Shown piece after piece: positions 31,430 to 42,939 of a stretch of DNA of 64,000 nucleotides. Each line of letters opens with the position of its first letter. The first letter of the stretch is position 1. The notes under the pieces were generated by a model that worked only from the letters and a program-made list of their open reading frames with translations, ran no database searches and was not told the origin of the DNA. The stretch is from Meriones unguiculatus. Lineage: Eukaryota > Chordata > Mammalia > Rodentia > Muridae. Location of the stretch: the NCBI RefSeq assembly GCF_030254825.1, contig NC_083353.1, positions 99,886,528 to 99,950,527 of the forward strand. The letters run 5' to 3'. The position numbers were made by a program, and so were the translations under genes.

Positions 31430-32740
31430 CAAAATATCCGTCAAGCTTTGGGGGTCAGGTGGGAAGCAATGCTCATCATCCCTTGGGGAAATTCACCAAC
31501 TATTTTGTGCTCCCTCCTAACCCTGTGAGTTCTATTACACCCACATTCTTTGCCTTCCAGGGACACAAACAAATAAGAGGGGTTGTCGGTAGGTTACTGG
31601 TGCTCCTGTCAGTGGGTCTCTGGGTAGAAAGGGTTTAATTATTGTAGCTCCCTTGTGAAAAGAGCTTTTAATGAAAATGTAGCGATGTGCTTATAAAGTG
31701 TCATCAGGACTCGTTGGACCAAGGGATCTCACACTCTCTAGAAATCGCCTCAGGCTTATCTGCTGATTTGAGGAGTGCAGGGTTGGTGGGCAGTGAGAAA
31801 AACAATAGCAACAAAAATTTCAAGGCCCCAAGAAAAGACTTCTAAATATAGCGGTAGGTTTTTAGGCCTCTATTTTTAAATGCTATCCACTCTGAAAAAG
31901 AGCCATTTTCCACCATGGGCCTTAAAAAACATCCTGTGTTTCAGTGTTAGGTTATAAATACAGTTGCAAATACTGTTCATTTCCACAAGAGACCACTATT
32001 GCTTTGCTTTTTCTAGTGGTGCGTTAAAAAAAACAAAAAGAGTTAGAACAGCCTAGGAAGGAAAAAAATAACAACAACAACAGAAAACCCCCAAACAAAC
32101 AAAATGCCAAAACCAATATTGTATTTTTAAGCATGAGGTAGACCTTGTCTCAAAAAACAAAGAAAGTAAAACTAAACACAATGCAAAAATGTAATTTCAG
32201 GGTCCTTTGGAATCTTACAGGAAACTTAGTGGTGTGTGTTGCTGATCGAAATGAGAGACAGTGACCATCATGAGAACACCACGTCTGTGTGGGGTCTTAG
32301 TTCCCAAGTCATGGGTCTTTCATATGCATGACCCCGTTAATACAATGTCCTTGTGCTCAGCACTTTCATTTTCCGGAGAGTAATCCTCAGTTGTAGAGAA
32401 GGACCACGTGCTGCACAGTTAGGTGGCAATATTTCAGGACCAGCAGGAAGAAAGAGAAAGAAGAAAGTGAGACTCGCTCTTTGGAAGGCACACCGGGCTT
32501 TTCTCTGTGTTTGGGTGGGTGCTTTCCTTTTTGTTTGAGCAGCTGTTTTCAGCTTGATGAAGACCTGAGTTACATAGTTCTAGATAAAGCTTGGAAGGCA
32601 GCCACTGTCTCCGCTCTCAAGAACAATGAGGGGAACTGCGAGTTCCCCTCAGAGGACAGCTCTGCTGGCCCCTCTTTCTTGTTCCCTCTCACCGCCAGAA
32701 GCTTCCTGCCTGTTTTCAGTTCCTATGATCTATATTACAA
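31430..32740. other. Intergenic, mostly unique
   Basis: Apart from A-rich stretches (32025-32175) I recognise nothing. Confidence 0.55.
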
Positions 32741-32749
32741 GATGGAACA

Positions 32750-32890
32750 GAGGATTCGGCATCAACAGTTGTGGGATTGAATCTGGACTCTTCCCCAGAT
32801 TAATATTCTTCTCGGGTTTCATTTCTCACCTCAAAATGGGGCTGATTTTCAGGCTGTCCCATAGGTTTGGGGAGGTGGTTCAGCCAGTGA
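32750..32890 (+). mobile_element. MIR remnant
   Basis: GGGATTGAATCTGGACTC then TTTCATTTCTCACCTCAAAA and TGGGGCTGA follow the order of a MIR (tRNA-derived ancient SINE). Confidence 0.5.
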
Positions 32891-33049
32891 CGTTCAGACA
32901 ACTGAACCACAGTACATTAGATGTGCTTAGCGAATCCACTTCCTTCTCCATCACTTTCCCATCTGCTCTCTCTCTCTAGCTACAGCTCCTGGTTCTAAGA
33001 CTACTTCATAGAGTTCCCCTTTGTGATCTCTTTCCGGCTCTGCTATTGG

Positions 33050-33165
33050 GCAGTGGTCCTTAAACTTTAATATGAATCCCTGGGTGTGCCTGCTCAAACA
33101 TTCCCGATGTTAGGGAGTCAGACTCCGCCTTTCAGGGAACTGATGTAGGTGGTCAGAGGTTCTGC
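33050..33165 (+). mobile_element. MER5-like hAT remnant
   Basis: CAGTGGTCCTTAAACTTTAA with TGAATCCCTGGG, then GACTCCGCCTTTCAG, resembles the MER5 end and body. Confidence 0.5.
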
Positions 33166-33599
33166 TGTGGATCACAGCATTGAGAGTTTGCTGGGAGACT
33201 GCTGCCATGTCCTGCCACTCAGAGTCTTCGTAGAATGATTTAACAAGGTTTGCAAAAGTGGCTTCCTGTTCTGTGTTCCCCTGAACTCGGCTGTTCAGTA
33301 GCTGCTGCACTAGCTTTGGAATAACTAGGAAGATGAAGTCTCCCTAGCAGAGCTTGGTTCTTACAATATGGCGTCTGAAGTAGCATCCCCACCACTCGGG
33401 AACCAGTCGGAGGTTCACATGAGAAGGCCACACTCAAGATGTAATGCATGTGAAATTCTGGAGATTGGATCCAGCCCCTTGTGCAGTAAAGAACTGGCCA
33501 GGTAGGGCCCAATAAAAGATGCAGCTGCCCCAATGTGAGGGCCAGGGTCCCTCCCTCTGTACCAGGTACCACACAGCCTGGGATCTACTTATTATATTC

Positions 33600-33890
33600 C
33601 CATTGTCTGCAGTTTCTATATCCCAGTTTTCAATGACTTATAGTCAATTGAAGTCCAAAATTATTAAATGAGAAATTACAGAAATACGCAGTTAGTAAAT
33701 TTTATGCTTACCATAGGATATTATGATTGTCATGCTTACTATCATTGTTAACTTCTCACTTTTCCTAACTTAGAGGTTAAGCTCTCATATATATGAACAG
33801 GAAAAAAAAAACAGTGTACATCTCTATCAGTAGTACTGTAGGCATCTCCCAGGGCACCCCATCCTCTGTGATAAAGGGGAACTACTGTAA
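33600..33890 (+). mobile_element. Tigger-type (Tc/mariner) DNA transposon remnant
   Basis: It has a CCCAGTTTTCAATGACTTAT start with AATTATTAAATGAGAAATTA and AGAAATACGCAGTTAGTAAA, then the terminal GGCATCTCCCAGGG and GATAAAGGGGAACTACTGTA. These are typical of internally deleted mammalian Tigger elements. Confidence 0.65.
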
Positions 33891-34165
33891 TCTATTCCAG
33901 CCTCAAGCGGATGGGATGAGGGTGGGAGCTGCTCTCCACTCTCCTGTGTGTGCACAGTGAGTGCGCATTTATGAAGCATCTGTTAGGGGTACTGAGAAAT
34001 GGCCATTTACTTTCCTCTTTAACGTTGTCTTGTTGCCCCGGCTATGTGGTATTAACAGGTGAAAGGTAGGCTGCTACTTCTGACTTGTTTATTCAACAAA
34101 CACTAAGCACTGTGATGTTCCATGGTGATGCAATTATGCCTTTGAATCGAAAAATAAGCAAACAT

Positions 34166-34530
34166 TAAGTCTTAGATGCTTTATTACTGTGAAGAAAACA
34201 ACAACAACAACAAGACCAAAGCAACTTGTAAAAGAAAGTATTTCTTTGGGGCTCATGGTTCCAAGGGACTGGAGTCCATGAGCATCATGGTGGGGATCAT
34301 GGCAGCAGGCAGGCATGGTGTTGGCGCAGTAACTGAAAACTTACCTACTGAGACGCCAAACAGAAAATAAAGAGAAAGTGAACTAACTGGGAATGGCACT
34401 AGTGACGCTCTATCTCCAGCAAGGCCAAGCCTCCCAATCTTTCCCAAACAGTTCTACTAACTGAAAACCAAATATTCAAATATATGAGCCAACGGGGCCG
34501 TTCTTACCTAAACCACCACACACCGTAATA
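34166..34530 (+). mobile_element. URR1-like element
   Basis: It begins TTTATTACTGTGAAGAAAAC and continues with GGAGTCCATGAGCATCATGG, GGCAGGCATGGTGTTGG, CCAGCAAGGCCAAGCCTCCC, and TTCAAATATATGAGCCAACG, ending AAACCACCACA. It is a near full-length copy. Confidence 0.6.
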
Positions 34531-35765
34531 ACAAACAGTGGACAGCTCTAGGGCAGAAGCTGGGACTGAGGATAGATATTTGGGCAAGGGAGACAATGGG
34601 AAGAGGCAGCTATTTGTGTTTTCTTAAGTAATGTAAAGGTTGTTTCTGCATTTGGTTTAATCCTTGTGCTGGGAAGAATACCCTGGTTTCTACCCTGTGT
34701 CTCTCAGAGCCAAAGTTTCCTCCTTCCATACACTGTTTCGAGAGCAGGCACAGAGCCAAGATCTGTCACATCAAAGCATTTATCTCTTTATCTCCAGCAA
34801 CAAATGCTTCAGGGAAGGGCACAAGCTATGTAAGGAAGATTCATCTAGAAGCTTCTCTGAGACGATATTGGAAGGAGAAAAAGGAAATCCCTTTAGTGAT
34901 TGATGATGTTGTAAGAGTGTGAGGATTTAGCCATGAGGCTTCCCGATTCCACCGGGAGGGATCAGATTTTCCAAGGACCCAAACCCACCCAAGAACGTGG
35001 AGGGAAGGAGGCAGTCCTTGACTCACTGTTTGAACTGCTAGGTTCTGAAGCCATGACTGCTACATGTTCTAGCTTGGGAAATCTCTATATTACATTTATG
35101 TTGGTACCTGCTTTTGTCCCTTAAAACTCAGGGACTTGTAATGCTAAATCCAGGAAACACTTATTACTCATTTATTACCCATCTCTGCCAACTTTGGGAT
35201 GAACCAATTAGATTCTCTATGCCAAGGGAAGGTTGAGGGAGTTTACACAGCAAGAGGAGACAGTCTGCAAGGCAGGTACCTTAGCCCTTGGCCTAATGCA
35301 GGTATTCAGGAAGAGGTTAGTGGAACCCAGAAAACAATAATAACACTAAACAACAACAACACTATAAAATTTCTTTCACTGTAGCCTAATGGTGTTCATG
35401 ATTTGTGTTTAAGAAACACGTGAGTAAATTCTCAATGGAGAACAAGAGGCAGGATTGTTCCTCATTTTTCTCTCTATTTTTATAGTCCAGATGGCACCAA
35501 CATGAGTGGTTGAGAAGAGACGTCTCCCCCTTTCTCAATGAAATACAATTACACTGAATTCATGGAATTGATGATATTCATTGTGTCAAATCCCTGTGTT
35601 TCCTGGCACTGGCTGAAAAGATATATAATAAGATACTGATAAGAATTCTCTTTCTCACTCAGACTGTATGCAGATAGATGTTACTTTCTTTTGGCAACAC
35701 TTTCTCTTTTCTCAGAATTACAGGAAAAAAAATCAGTTATTTTGAGGCTAATTTATATTACACCT

Positions 35766-35805
<40 letters not shown>

Positions 35806-36050
35806 AGAGCGAATATCCATGATTTTGAAAACAGATTTCAACAAGAAAGAAGCAAAATTCTCTCAGCTCAGACGCCCACAATGTTTGGTTTTAATAATAC
35901 ACAAAACAGGAATGGGGGCCAGGGAGCAAGTCGTGGGTAACTGAGCGTCTGGCTGGAGTGGGGGGGGGGGGTGCAGGAAGTGCTTTCTCCAGCCAAGAAC
36001 AGTCTCCATCACATCACTGCAACCCTGACAACCCTAGAGGGGGCAAGGGC
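34531..36050. other. Intergenic, mostly unique
   Basis: It has a GA tract at 35767-35801 and a G-run at 35961-35970. The rest is AT-rich sequence with no recognised element. Confidence 0.6.
35767..35808. repeat. (GA)n microsatellite
   Basis: GAGA units with one AAGA interruption; a homopurine mirror repeat. Confidence 0.95.
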
Positions 36051-36059
36051 GCAGTGGTG

Positions 36060-36238
36060 TTTTGAAGTTTTATTTTTAAGATTTAGCTTTATTGTGTATG
36101 TGTGTTTAGATCCGCATATCAGATGCTCTGGAGCTGGAGTTACAGGTGCTGTGAGGAACCCAGTGCCCGTGCTAGGATCCAAACCCTGCTCTGGAAGATC
36201 AGCCGGTGTCCTTAACTGCTGAGTCATCTTTCCAGCTG
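36060..36238 (-). mobile_element. B2/B3-type SINE
   Basis: Inverted order with AGCTGGAGTTACAGGTGCTG, ATCCAAACCCTGCTCTGG and ACTGCTGAGTCATCTTTCCA at the head. Confidence 0.75.
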
Positions 36239-36309
36239 TGTAGGAGCAGCTGTGATGACCGTCTCTTATGCTGGTAATCTGCCAAAACAGTCCTTAAAAG
36301 TTTTGAGAT

Positions 36310-36531
36310 CATTATTTCATTGTTTGTGTGTGTGGGGGGGAGGGGGCGTTTTACCTGCGTGTATGCTGATGCACCATGCTCGTGCTGTGTCCACAGCGGC
36401 CAGTAGAGGGCATCAGGGTTCTTAGAACTGGAATCAGAGGGTTGTGAGCTGTCTGTGGGTGCTGGGAATCAAACCTGGGAGCTCTGGAAGAGCAGCCAGT
36501 GATCTAACTACTGAGATACCTCTCCAGACCC
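36310..36531 (-). mobile_element. B2/B3-type SINE
   Basis: Inverted order: GT/G-rich tail, GAGGGCATCAGGGTTC, GGGTGCTGGGAATCAAACCT, then ACTGAGATACCTCTCCAGAC. It lies about 70 bases from the previous copy in the same orientation. Confidence 0.8.
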
Positions 36532-36649
36532 ATGTTCCTTAAATACAATGTCTCACGTATCTTAAATTTACTGTGTAGTCAAGGATTACGTTGAACTTCT
36601 GCCCTTTCTGCTTCTACCTCTGGGAGGCTGGGGTTCTACGCATCACACT

Positions 36650-36920
36650 TCTTTTCTGTAGTGATAGGGATTGAACCAGGACTTTGTACAGGCTAGACAA
36701 AAACTTTACCAATCGAATGACATTCTTAGTCCATCTATACTTGTGACTACTTAGCATTCATGTTGCGGGCTATTTCTCAATCTTCTGTTTATTTTTGCCT
36801 TCCCACGGGATTTTTTTTTTTTTTAAAGTCTTGCAAGATGGGGGACTACGTATATAGTCCAGGCTGGCCTAGAACTCATGATCTTCCTTCCAAGTGTTAG
36901 GATTACAGGTATATACTGTA
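36650..36920 (-). mobile_element. ID-type and B1-type SINE fragments
   Basis: An inverted ID-like piece (36650-36735; ATTGAACCAGGACTTTGTAC) is followed by a decayed inverted B1 (36815-36920; GTCCAGGCTGGCCTAGAACT, AAGTGTTAGGATTACAGGT). Confidence 0.6.
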
Positions 36921-37450
36921 GGAAAACACAACCCCACTAATTATAACCCTACCCAAAGAATTGTTAATGACACGTTCGCTTTTCCTGTGTGCGTATGTGG
37001 CGTGCATCCCTGTGTGGATTCATAGTCAAGTGAACATATGTGTGTATGTTCATACGGCAGTTTGGAGTTCATGTTTGGACTCTTCCTGGTACAACTCAAA
37101 CAAAGGTCTCACTTTCAATCCCATGGCTAGTCTTTCGAGCTTGGACCATCCTTGCTTCATAGCCCTAAGGTCTAGTTCGACCAGCCATAGCTCTAACAAC
37201 AATAATCTTATCAGATATGATACAGACTACTGCCAAGGAATCTTGGCCTGGGTTCTCTGTGGCTAAGGTCAATTTCTGTACTACGCAGTGGTGGAGATTT
37301 GAAGGTAGACTTTACATATAAATACTCTAATCATTACAATAGCCCAGTTATTGTAGGATAAATTGAAGAAAGTAATTTGTTCGTTCCACTGAAGACTAAC
37401 CTGAATGTGATAGGCTCAATAATGCTTCCCTTCCTCAAAATCTGAGTCCC
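36921..37450. other. Intergenic, nothing recognised
   Basis: Unique sequence up to the interrupted B4 SINE. Confidence 0.5.
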
Positions 37451-37681
37451 AGTGGTCTACAAATGCTACTTTATGTAACCCGAGTTCAATCCTCACAATC
37501 CTCAGAACACGTATGAAAAAGCTGGATTCTGTGGTTTTCTTCTGCAATCCCAGCATTCTTACAGGGAGGTGGGAGGTGGTGACAGGAGGATTGGCTGGGA
37601 GCTCAAGCACCAGGTAGTCTGAGATGTGAAGAAACAAGAGACACCCTGTGTCAACAAGGTGGGAGGAGAAAACTGATTCTT

Positions 37682-39187
37682 TCTTAAAATTTTTATTTTA
37701 TTCTTTACAATAAAGAATTAATTGATTGAAGCCCTCTCCCTCAACTTTCCCAGTCCCATCCTCCCTCCCTGTTCTCATCCCCTTCCCCTAGTCCACTGAA
37801 AGGGGGAGTTCTCCACTATTGCCATCTGCTCATAGCTAGTTAAGTCTCCTCAGGACAGCTTGGATCCTCTTCCTCCATGGCCTGGCAAGGCTGAATCACA
37901 GGGGCGAGTGATCAGAGAGCAGTCAACTGAGTTCGTGATAGAGGCAGCCCCTGCCCCCCTCACATGGAGATCCACCTGGAGACTGAGCTGCCAATTGGTC
38001 ACATCTGAGTAGGGGGTCTAGGTCCTCTCCATGCATGGTCCTTGGTTTGTCCATCAGTCTCTGCAGGACCCCCTGGGTTCAGATCTTTTAGTTTTGTTGG
38101 TCTCCTTGTGGGGCTCCTGTCACCTCCATGTCCCTCTATTCCTACCCCTTTCTTCTTCTGTAAGACTTCCTGTGCTCTGCCCAAAGTTTGGCCCTCAGTC
38201 TCAGCATCTGCTTTGATCCCCTGTTGGGTGAATCCTTTCAGAAGGCCCTCTATAGTAAATTCCAATCCTGTTTCCTCTTTTCCACTGCTTCTGATGTCTA
38301 TCCAGTTTGCCATTCTGAATGAGATTTAAGCATCCTTCCTAGGGTCCTCCTTGTTGTTTAATAACTTTAGGCTATCCTATATTATATGGCTAATATTCAC
38401 TTACTAGTGAGTTGGAAGAAAAAGTGGGGAAGAGCCTCAAACTCATTGGCACAAGAGACAATTTCCTGACCAGAACACCAACTGCTTAGGCTCTAAGATC
38501 TACAATTAATAAATGGGACCTCATGAAATTGAAAAGCTTTCATAAAGCAAAGGATACTGTCAGCAGAATAAAACAACAGCCTACAGACTGGAAAAAGATC
38601 TTCATCAAACCTATATCCAATAGAGGAGGAATATTCAGAATATATAAAGAACTCAAGAAATTAGACACCAAAAAACCAAATAATCCAATTTAAAAATGGG
38701 ATACAGAGCTAAGCAGAGAATTCTCAATAGAGGAATATAGAATGGCAGAGAAACACTTAAAGAAATGTTCAACGTCCTTTGTTATCAGGGAAATGCAAAT
38801 CAAAACAACTTTGAGATTCCATCTTATACTTATCAGAATGGCTAAGATAAAACAACTCAAGTGACAACACATGCTGGAGAGGTTGTGGAGAAAGGGGAAC
38901 CCTCCTCCATTGCTGGTGAGAGTGCAAACTTGTACAACCACTTTGGAAATCAATCTGGCGTTATCTCAGAAAATTGTGATTAGCACTATCTCAAGGTCCA
39001 GCTACACCACTCCTGGGCATATACCCAAAAGATGCTCCACAATTCAATAAGGACATTTGCTCCACTATGTTCATAGCAGCTTTATTTGTAATAGCCAGTA
39101 ACTGGAAACAACCTAGATGTCCCCCAGCAGAGGAATGGATACAGAAATTGTGGTATATTTACACAATGGAACACTACTCAACTATTG
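37682..39187 (-). mobile_element. L1 insertion with inverted 5' part (twin-priming structure)
   Basis: Bases 37682-about 38408 are the L1 3' UTR and ORF2 end on the minus strand, with the T-rich tail complement at the left. Bases about 38409-39187 are an upstream ORF2 segment on the plus strand, including CTTCATCAAACCTATATCCA and GGAGAGGTTGTGGAGAAAGG. The 14-bp GAAAACTGAYTCTT flanks the whole at 37668-37681 and 39187-39200 with one mismatch. A single insertion with 5' inversion explains this. The ORF2 part is not intact. Confidence 0.75.
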
Positions 39188-39214
39188 AAAACTGACTCTT
39201 GAAAGTTGTCCTCT

Positions 39215-39353
39215 ATTCTGGGAGGAAATGATGGGGGGGGGCTACAACTGGGATACAAAGGGAATAAATTGTAAAACAAACAAATGAACAACTTCCTCCC
39301 CCAAGCTCCCAGCCACCCCCAAACAAAACAAACAAAGAAAATACAACAACAAA
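39215..39353 (+). mobile_element. Short 5'-truncated L1 3' end
   Basis: A G-run with CTACAACTGGGATACAAAGG and GAATAAATTG is the L1 terminus, followed by an A-rich tail of CAAA, AAAC and ACAAC units. AAGTTGT flanks it (39203-39209 and 39356-39362) within a longer imperfect repeat. Confidence 0.6.
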
Positions 39354-39416
39354 GGAAGTTGTTTTCTGATCTCCACAAATATGCTGTGACACACATATGC
39401 CACACACACACATATG

Positions 39417-39417
<1 letters not shown>

Positions 39418-39450
<33 letters not shown>
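39418..39450. repeat. (CA)n microsatellite
   Basis: The CA tail of the B4-type SINE. ATATGCCACACACAC units precede it. Confidence 0.95.
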
Positions 39451-39699
39451 TAACAGCAACAACTATAAATATTCCTGATAGGATGGCTCTTTATATGTCC
39501 TCCTGCTGCTGTAGATATCTGGCCTTTCCCACCTGTAGCCAGCCAGATCTTCTGGAACTCGGCGTGTGCCTGAAACTGTTTCAGCAGTGCCTTGTAGTGC
39601 ATCTTGACTACCTTGGGTCATTTTGCCTAGAAGCAGAGCTTGGGGCTTGAGGCAGAGATTTGGGCTTTTAGAGCTATTTTTCCTCCTCCTCTTTTTCTT

Positions 39700-40090
39700 T
39701 TCTTTTGGTGAATTTCACACTGTGGTCAAGGCTAGCCTGAAAATGTGTAGTCCGCACTGCTCTCAAATTTGTGGTACTTTTCTGCCTCAGTTCCCCAGGT
39801 GCTGGGCATAAAGGTGTGATCACCTGTGCCCAGAAGAATGTCATTTCTTGAGGGGAAACAGACCTGAAAGAGGTTGAAGGATAGATCTATGGGTACATCC
39901 TGGACTGATTGTTTAGTGTAAAGGAGTCCTAGGTTTGTACCAGTGTGGTACAAACTTAGTGTGTACACCTAGCACTCGGGGGTTAATGGTTGGAGGATCA
40001 GAAGTTGAAGGTAATCCTCTGCTACACAGGAAGTTTGGGGACAGCCTGGGCTAGAAACCAAACACACCCACACAACCCCCAAACAAAATA
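39700..40090. mobile_element. Two decayed B1-type fragments
   Basis: A minus fragment lies at about 39710-39832 (CCTCAGTTCCCCAGGTGCTG) and a plus fragment at about 39958-40090 (ACCTAGCACTCGG, GACAGCCTGGGCTAG, then an A/C-rich tail). Confidence 0.5.
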
Positions 40091-40214
40091 AAATGAAACA
40101 CAAAAACAACATACAAAATCCTGACCAAAACAGAAGCGACTGAAGGAGTCAGGCTAGTAAAAGGGAAGGAGTTGAGCCAGGATGACCGAGGTTGTTAGCT
40201 TTGTACTAGTAGGC

Positions 40215-40880
40215 CACTCTGGTAGCAGTGTGCCTGCCTCTTTCTGGGGAGGTGGCCTTTGCCATCTGAGAGCAGTTAGCTGGGAACGTGGTCCTTGTCT
40301 GCCATCAGTCTGAATGGGGAACACATCCTGCCATCATCTGGATGAACATTTGTCTCTGGCCCTGGCTCAGACCCTGGTTCTGCAGACTTTCAAACTTAAG
40401 CCAGGCATAGGCATTCCCTCTGGCTTCTTCAGCCTCTACTGCTCTAATAACTGCGACCTTTGCTCTGTCTTTGTGCTCATAAGGAAGATCTTCTGAATGT
40501 TCAACCTTTTCCATTGCTTGAATCTCTTGCTCTTCTGTGATTATTGCTCATCAGCCTTTGGTAGGCGCTCACTGTAAATCTGCTTCATTCTTTCAGTATT
40601 GCTAAGGGGTTGGAAAAGACCCTGAGAATTCAGGCTTCTTGGCCTCTGACCAGCTGCTGCTGATGACAAAGGTTGCATCTCCAGGGATCCCATTGATTCC
40701 ATGGGCTGGTATTTACAGGTTTGTAGAATCCTTTCCTTGTATGTAGTATGGATGAGCTCTAGCTAGAGCTTCTCTCTGGATCCTGAGTATAATTTTCTAG
40801 TATGGTTCTTTGTGCCAACAACAAGGTACCATGGTGCTGCTGGCAGGAGCATTCACAGGCGGCACCTCTATTAACAGGTG
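40215..40880 (-). pseudogene. Possible processed pseudogene fragment, parent unknown
   Basis: On the minus strand, 40305-40514 is open for 69 codons with a charged, protein-like composition (starting MEKVEHSEDLPYEHKDRAKV and containing AVEAEEARGNAYAW and LKFESLQNQG). Further protein-like stretches lie upstream in shifting frames (40759-40990 includes LLAQRTILENYTQDPERS). No splice sites fit and stops break the frame. I do not recognise the parent gene. It could also be chance coding in unique DNA. Confidence 0.35.
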
Positions 40881-40883
40881 CCC

Positions 40884-41027
40884 TTTTTTTTTTTTCTTTT
40901 TCTTTGTAGCTCTGGCTATCCTGGAACTTGCTCTGTAGACCAGGCTGGCCTTGAACCCAGCCATCCACCCATCGCCCGTCTCTGCCGCTCAAGTGCTGGG
41001 ATTAAAGGCGTACACGCCATGCTCAGC
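40884..41027 (-). mobile_element. B1 SINE
   Basis: It has a T-run, GTAGCTCTGGCTATCCTGGA, CTCTGTAGACCAGGCTGGCC and AAGTGCTGGGATTAAAGGCG. It is well preserved. Confidence 0.9.
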
Positions 41028-41029
41028 TA

Positions 41030-42330
41030 ACCAGATACTTTAAAAAAAATTTAATTAATTCATTAATTCACTTTACATCCTATCATAGCCTCTTCCAGGC
41101 ACTTTTAATGACTAGAACATGGCAGGAAAGACTGGCTGATTCTCCCACATTCTGGCTGTAAAATACCGTGACCCGAATCCTGCAGACACTCTTCCTTGTC
41201 CTGTTGCTTGCCCTGTTTGCTGGATGTGCGATCTGCCTTGTGGAAAGGTCTGTGTGTCAAGCAGGGGTAGGACTGTCGCCACCGGCCACAGGAAGCTGCA
41301 GCTGACAGCAGTGATCGTGGAAGCAGATGTTTCACCAGCTGACTCTTCGGGGACAGTAGCTCTGGGGGAGGGGAGGGCAGGGAGTGACAGCTGTGTGCTC
41401 AGCAACAGTAGGGGTGTCCTGGGCTGCTGAGTTGGGGTGGGGGGGGAGGTCATTTGTTAGGCAGTAATCCATCCCTAATCCAGACTGCTGGACAGGTTGG
41501 AAAGTGAGGCAGAATAGTTTACCTGGATCATTACAAACTGGCCGTGAACACGATTTTTCATGAAAGAGTCACAATCTTTTTGCCTAATCCTTCTGTGATC
41601 AGCAGTTCTGGCTGCCTTTCATATTTCCAGTAATGAATAATGCTACTAAGATTTACATATGAACTTGGATCTACACCAGTGTTCACTCATTAAGAAGCTT
41701 TGTTCTGGAAATAAGCTTATCAGAAAACTTAAGGAGTTTTTGAGTGGCGCTGGGCATGGGAGCCAGGGCCTCGTGTGTACTATGCAAACACTCTTACAGG
41801 CCTTGGGATGTTTTGAATCATTGCCCTTCACAAGATCTGTGAATCTCATAGCTTTGCCAATAAAGTATGTTAATGGGTATAGAAAGCTCATTCTAGAATG
41901 GAGATCTTTGTTTGTCCATCATGAAGATTGTTAAATATTTGTGTCTGGATCTGGCAACATAGCTCAGGGCACACAGTAGGACCTGTTTAATGGTACGTTT
42001 GGCCTTTATAAATGTTAGATGATTGTTGGGTCAGGACAAGTGTGGTCTAGGCCACCCCTGGAGAAGTCCTTTAATACCAGAAATCCGACGTTCCTTGGTG
42101 TATGCTAACCTATTCTTCTGAGTGTCTGACCAGGAAAGAAAGACAGTGCAAAGATCCTGGGGCACTGGGCTTCAAGGGCAGAGTGGCTGGAACCTAGAAG
42201 ACAGGGGTGTCATGGGGGGGGGGAGGAGAGTTCAGTGTAGGAGGGCTCAGACACCAAACAGGACCTCCTTAAACTGGCCACACAATTTTGATTTCTGTGG
42301 GAATCTTTCAGAATTTTTACAATGGACTTT
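41030..42330. other. Intergenic, mostly unique
   Basis: A TTAATTAATTCATTAATTCA stretch (41050-41070), G-runs at 41437-41447 and 42214-42222, and nothing else recognised. Confidence 0.6.
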
Positions 42331-42331
42331 T

Positions 42332-42335
<4 letters not shown>

Positions 42336-42382
<47 letters not shown>
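42336..42382. repeat. (GA)n microsatellite
   Basis: About 23 uninterrupted GA units; a homopurine mirror repeat able to form triplex DNA. Confidence 0.97.
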
Positions 42383-42384
<2 letters not shown>

Positions 42385-42524
42385 TGACTCACATAGCCCA
42401 GGCTGATTTTGAACTTGCTATGTGTCCATGTATCCTAGACTACCCTTAAACTTACCATCAATCAGCTTCCACAGAGAGAACATTACAGGCCTTCCTTGAG
42501 TAATAATTAACATTCCTCTTTTTA

Positions 42525-42677
42525 GGCCAGGTGGTGGTGGCGGCACAAACTTTCAATTCCAGCACTTGGTAGTCAGAGGCAGGCAGATCTCTGAGTTCGA
42601 GGCCAGCCTGGTGTACAGAGTGAGTTCCAGGACAGCCAGGGCTACACAGAGAAACCCTGCTTCAGATATTAAAAAAA
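42525..42677 (+). mobile_element. B1 SINE, nearly full length
   Basis: GGCCAGGTGGTGGTGGCG, GAGGCAGGCAGATCTCTGAG, TTCGAGGCCAGCCTGG and ACACAGAGAAACCCTG in order, with an A-tail. This is the best-kept B1 in the window. Confidence 0.93.
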
Positions 42678-42679
42678 GT

Positions 42680-42903
42680 AATTTTAGGTTTATTTATTTT
42701 ATTTTTAGGTGTGCTAGTGATTTTCCCGCATATATTTATGTGCACGTGCATGCCTGGAGCTTGCTGATGTCAGAAGGGGGCATCAGCTCCCCTAGAGTGG
42801 AGTGATTGACAATTGTGGGCCGCTGTATAGGTACCGGGAACCAAACCTTGATCCTCCCCAAGAACAGCAAGTGCTCTTCATCGCTGAACCATCACTCCAG
42901 CCT
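42680..42903 (-). mobile_element. B2-type SINE
   Basis: Inverted order: A/T-rich tail, GATGTCAGAAGGGGGCATCA, GGTACCGGGAACCAAACC, and CTGAACCATCACTCCAGCCT at the head. It lies tail to tail with the B1. Confidence 0.8.
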
Positions 42904-42939
42904 CTTGAATACTAATGTTAACACTACATTCTGTTTTGC

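Larger units (their letters stand above)
37470..39450 (+). mobile_element. B4-type SINE interrupted by two L1 insertions
   Basis: The SINE is seen in three pieces: about 37470-37681 (TTCAATCCTCACAATCCTCA; CAATCCCAGCATTCTTAC; AACAAGGTGGGAGGAGAAAA), 39187-39214 (AAAACTGACTCTTGAAAG, GTTGTCCTCT) and 39354-39450 (AAGTTGTTTTCTGATCTCCA, then a CA tail). Joined across the gaps they give the B4/RSINE1 order. Confidence 0.65.

Noticed and set aside
38405..39187. Reverse-transcriptase-like coding sequence as a gene
   Set aside because: It is the 3' part of L1 ORF2 in a rearranged insertion, broken by stops.
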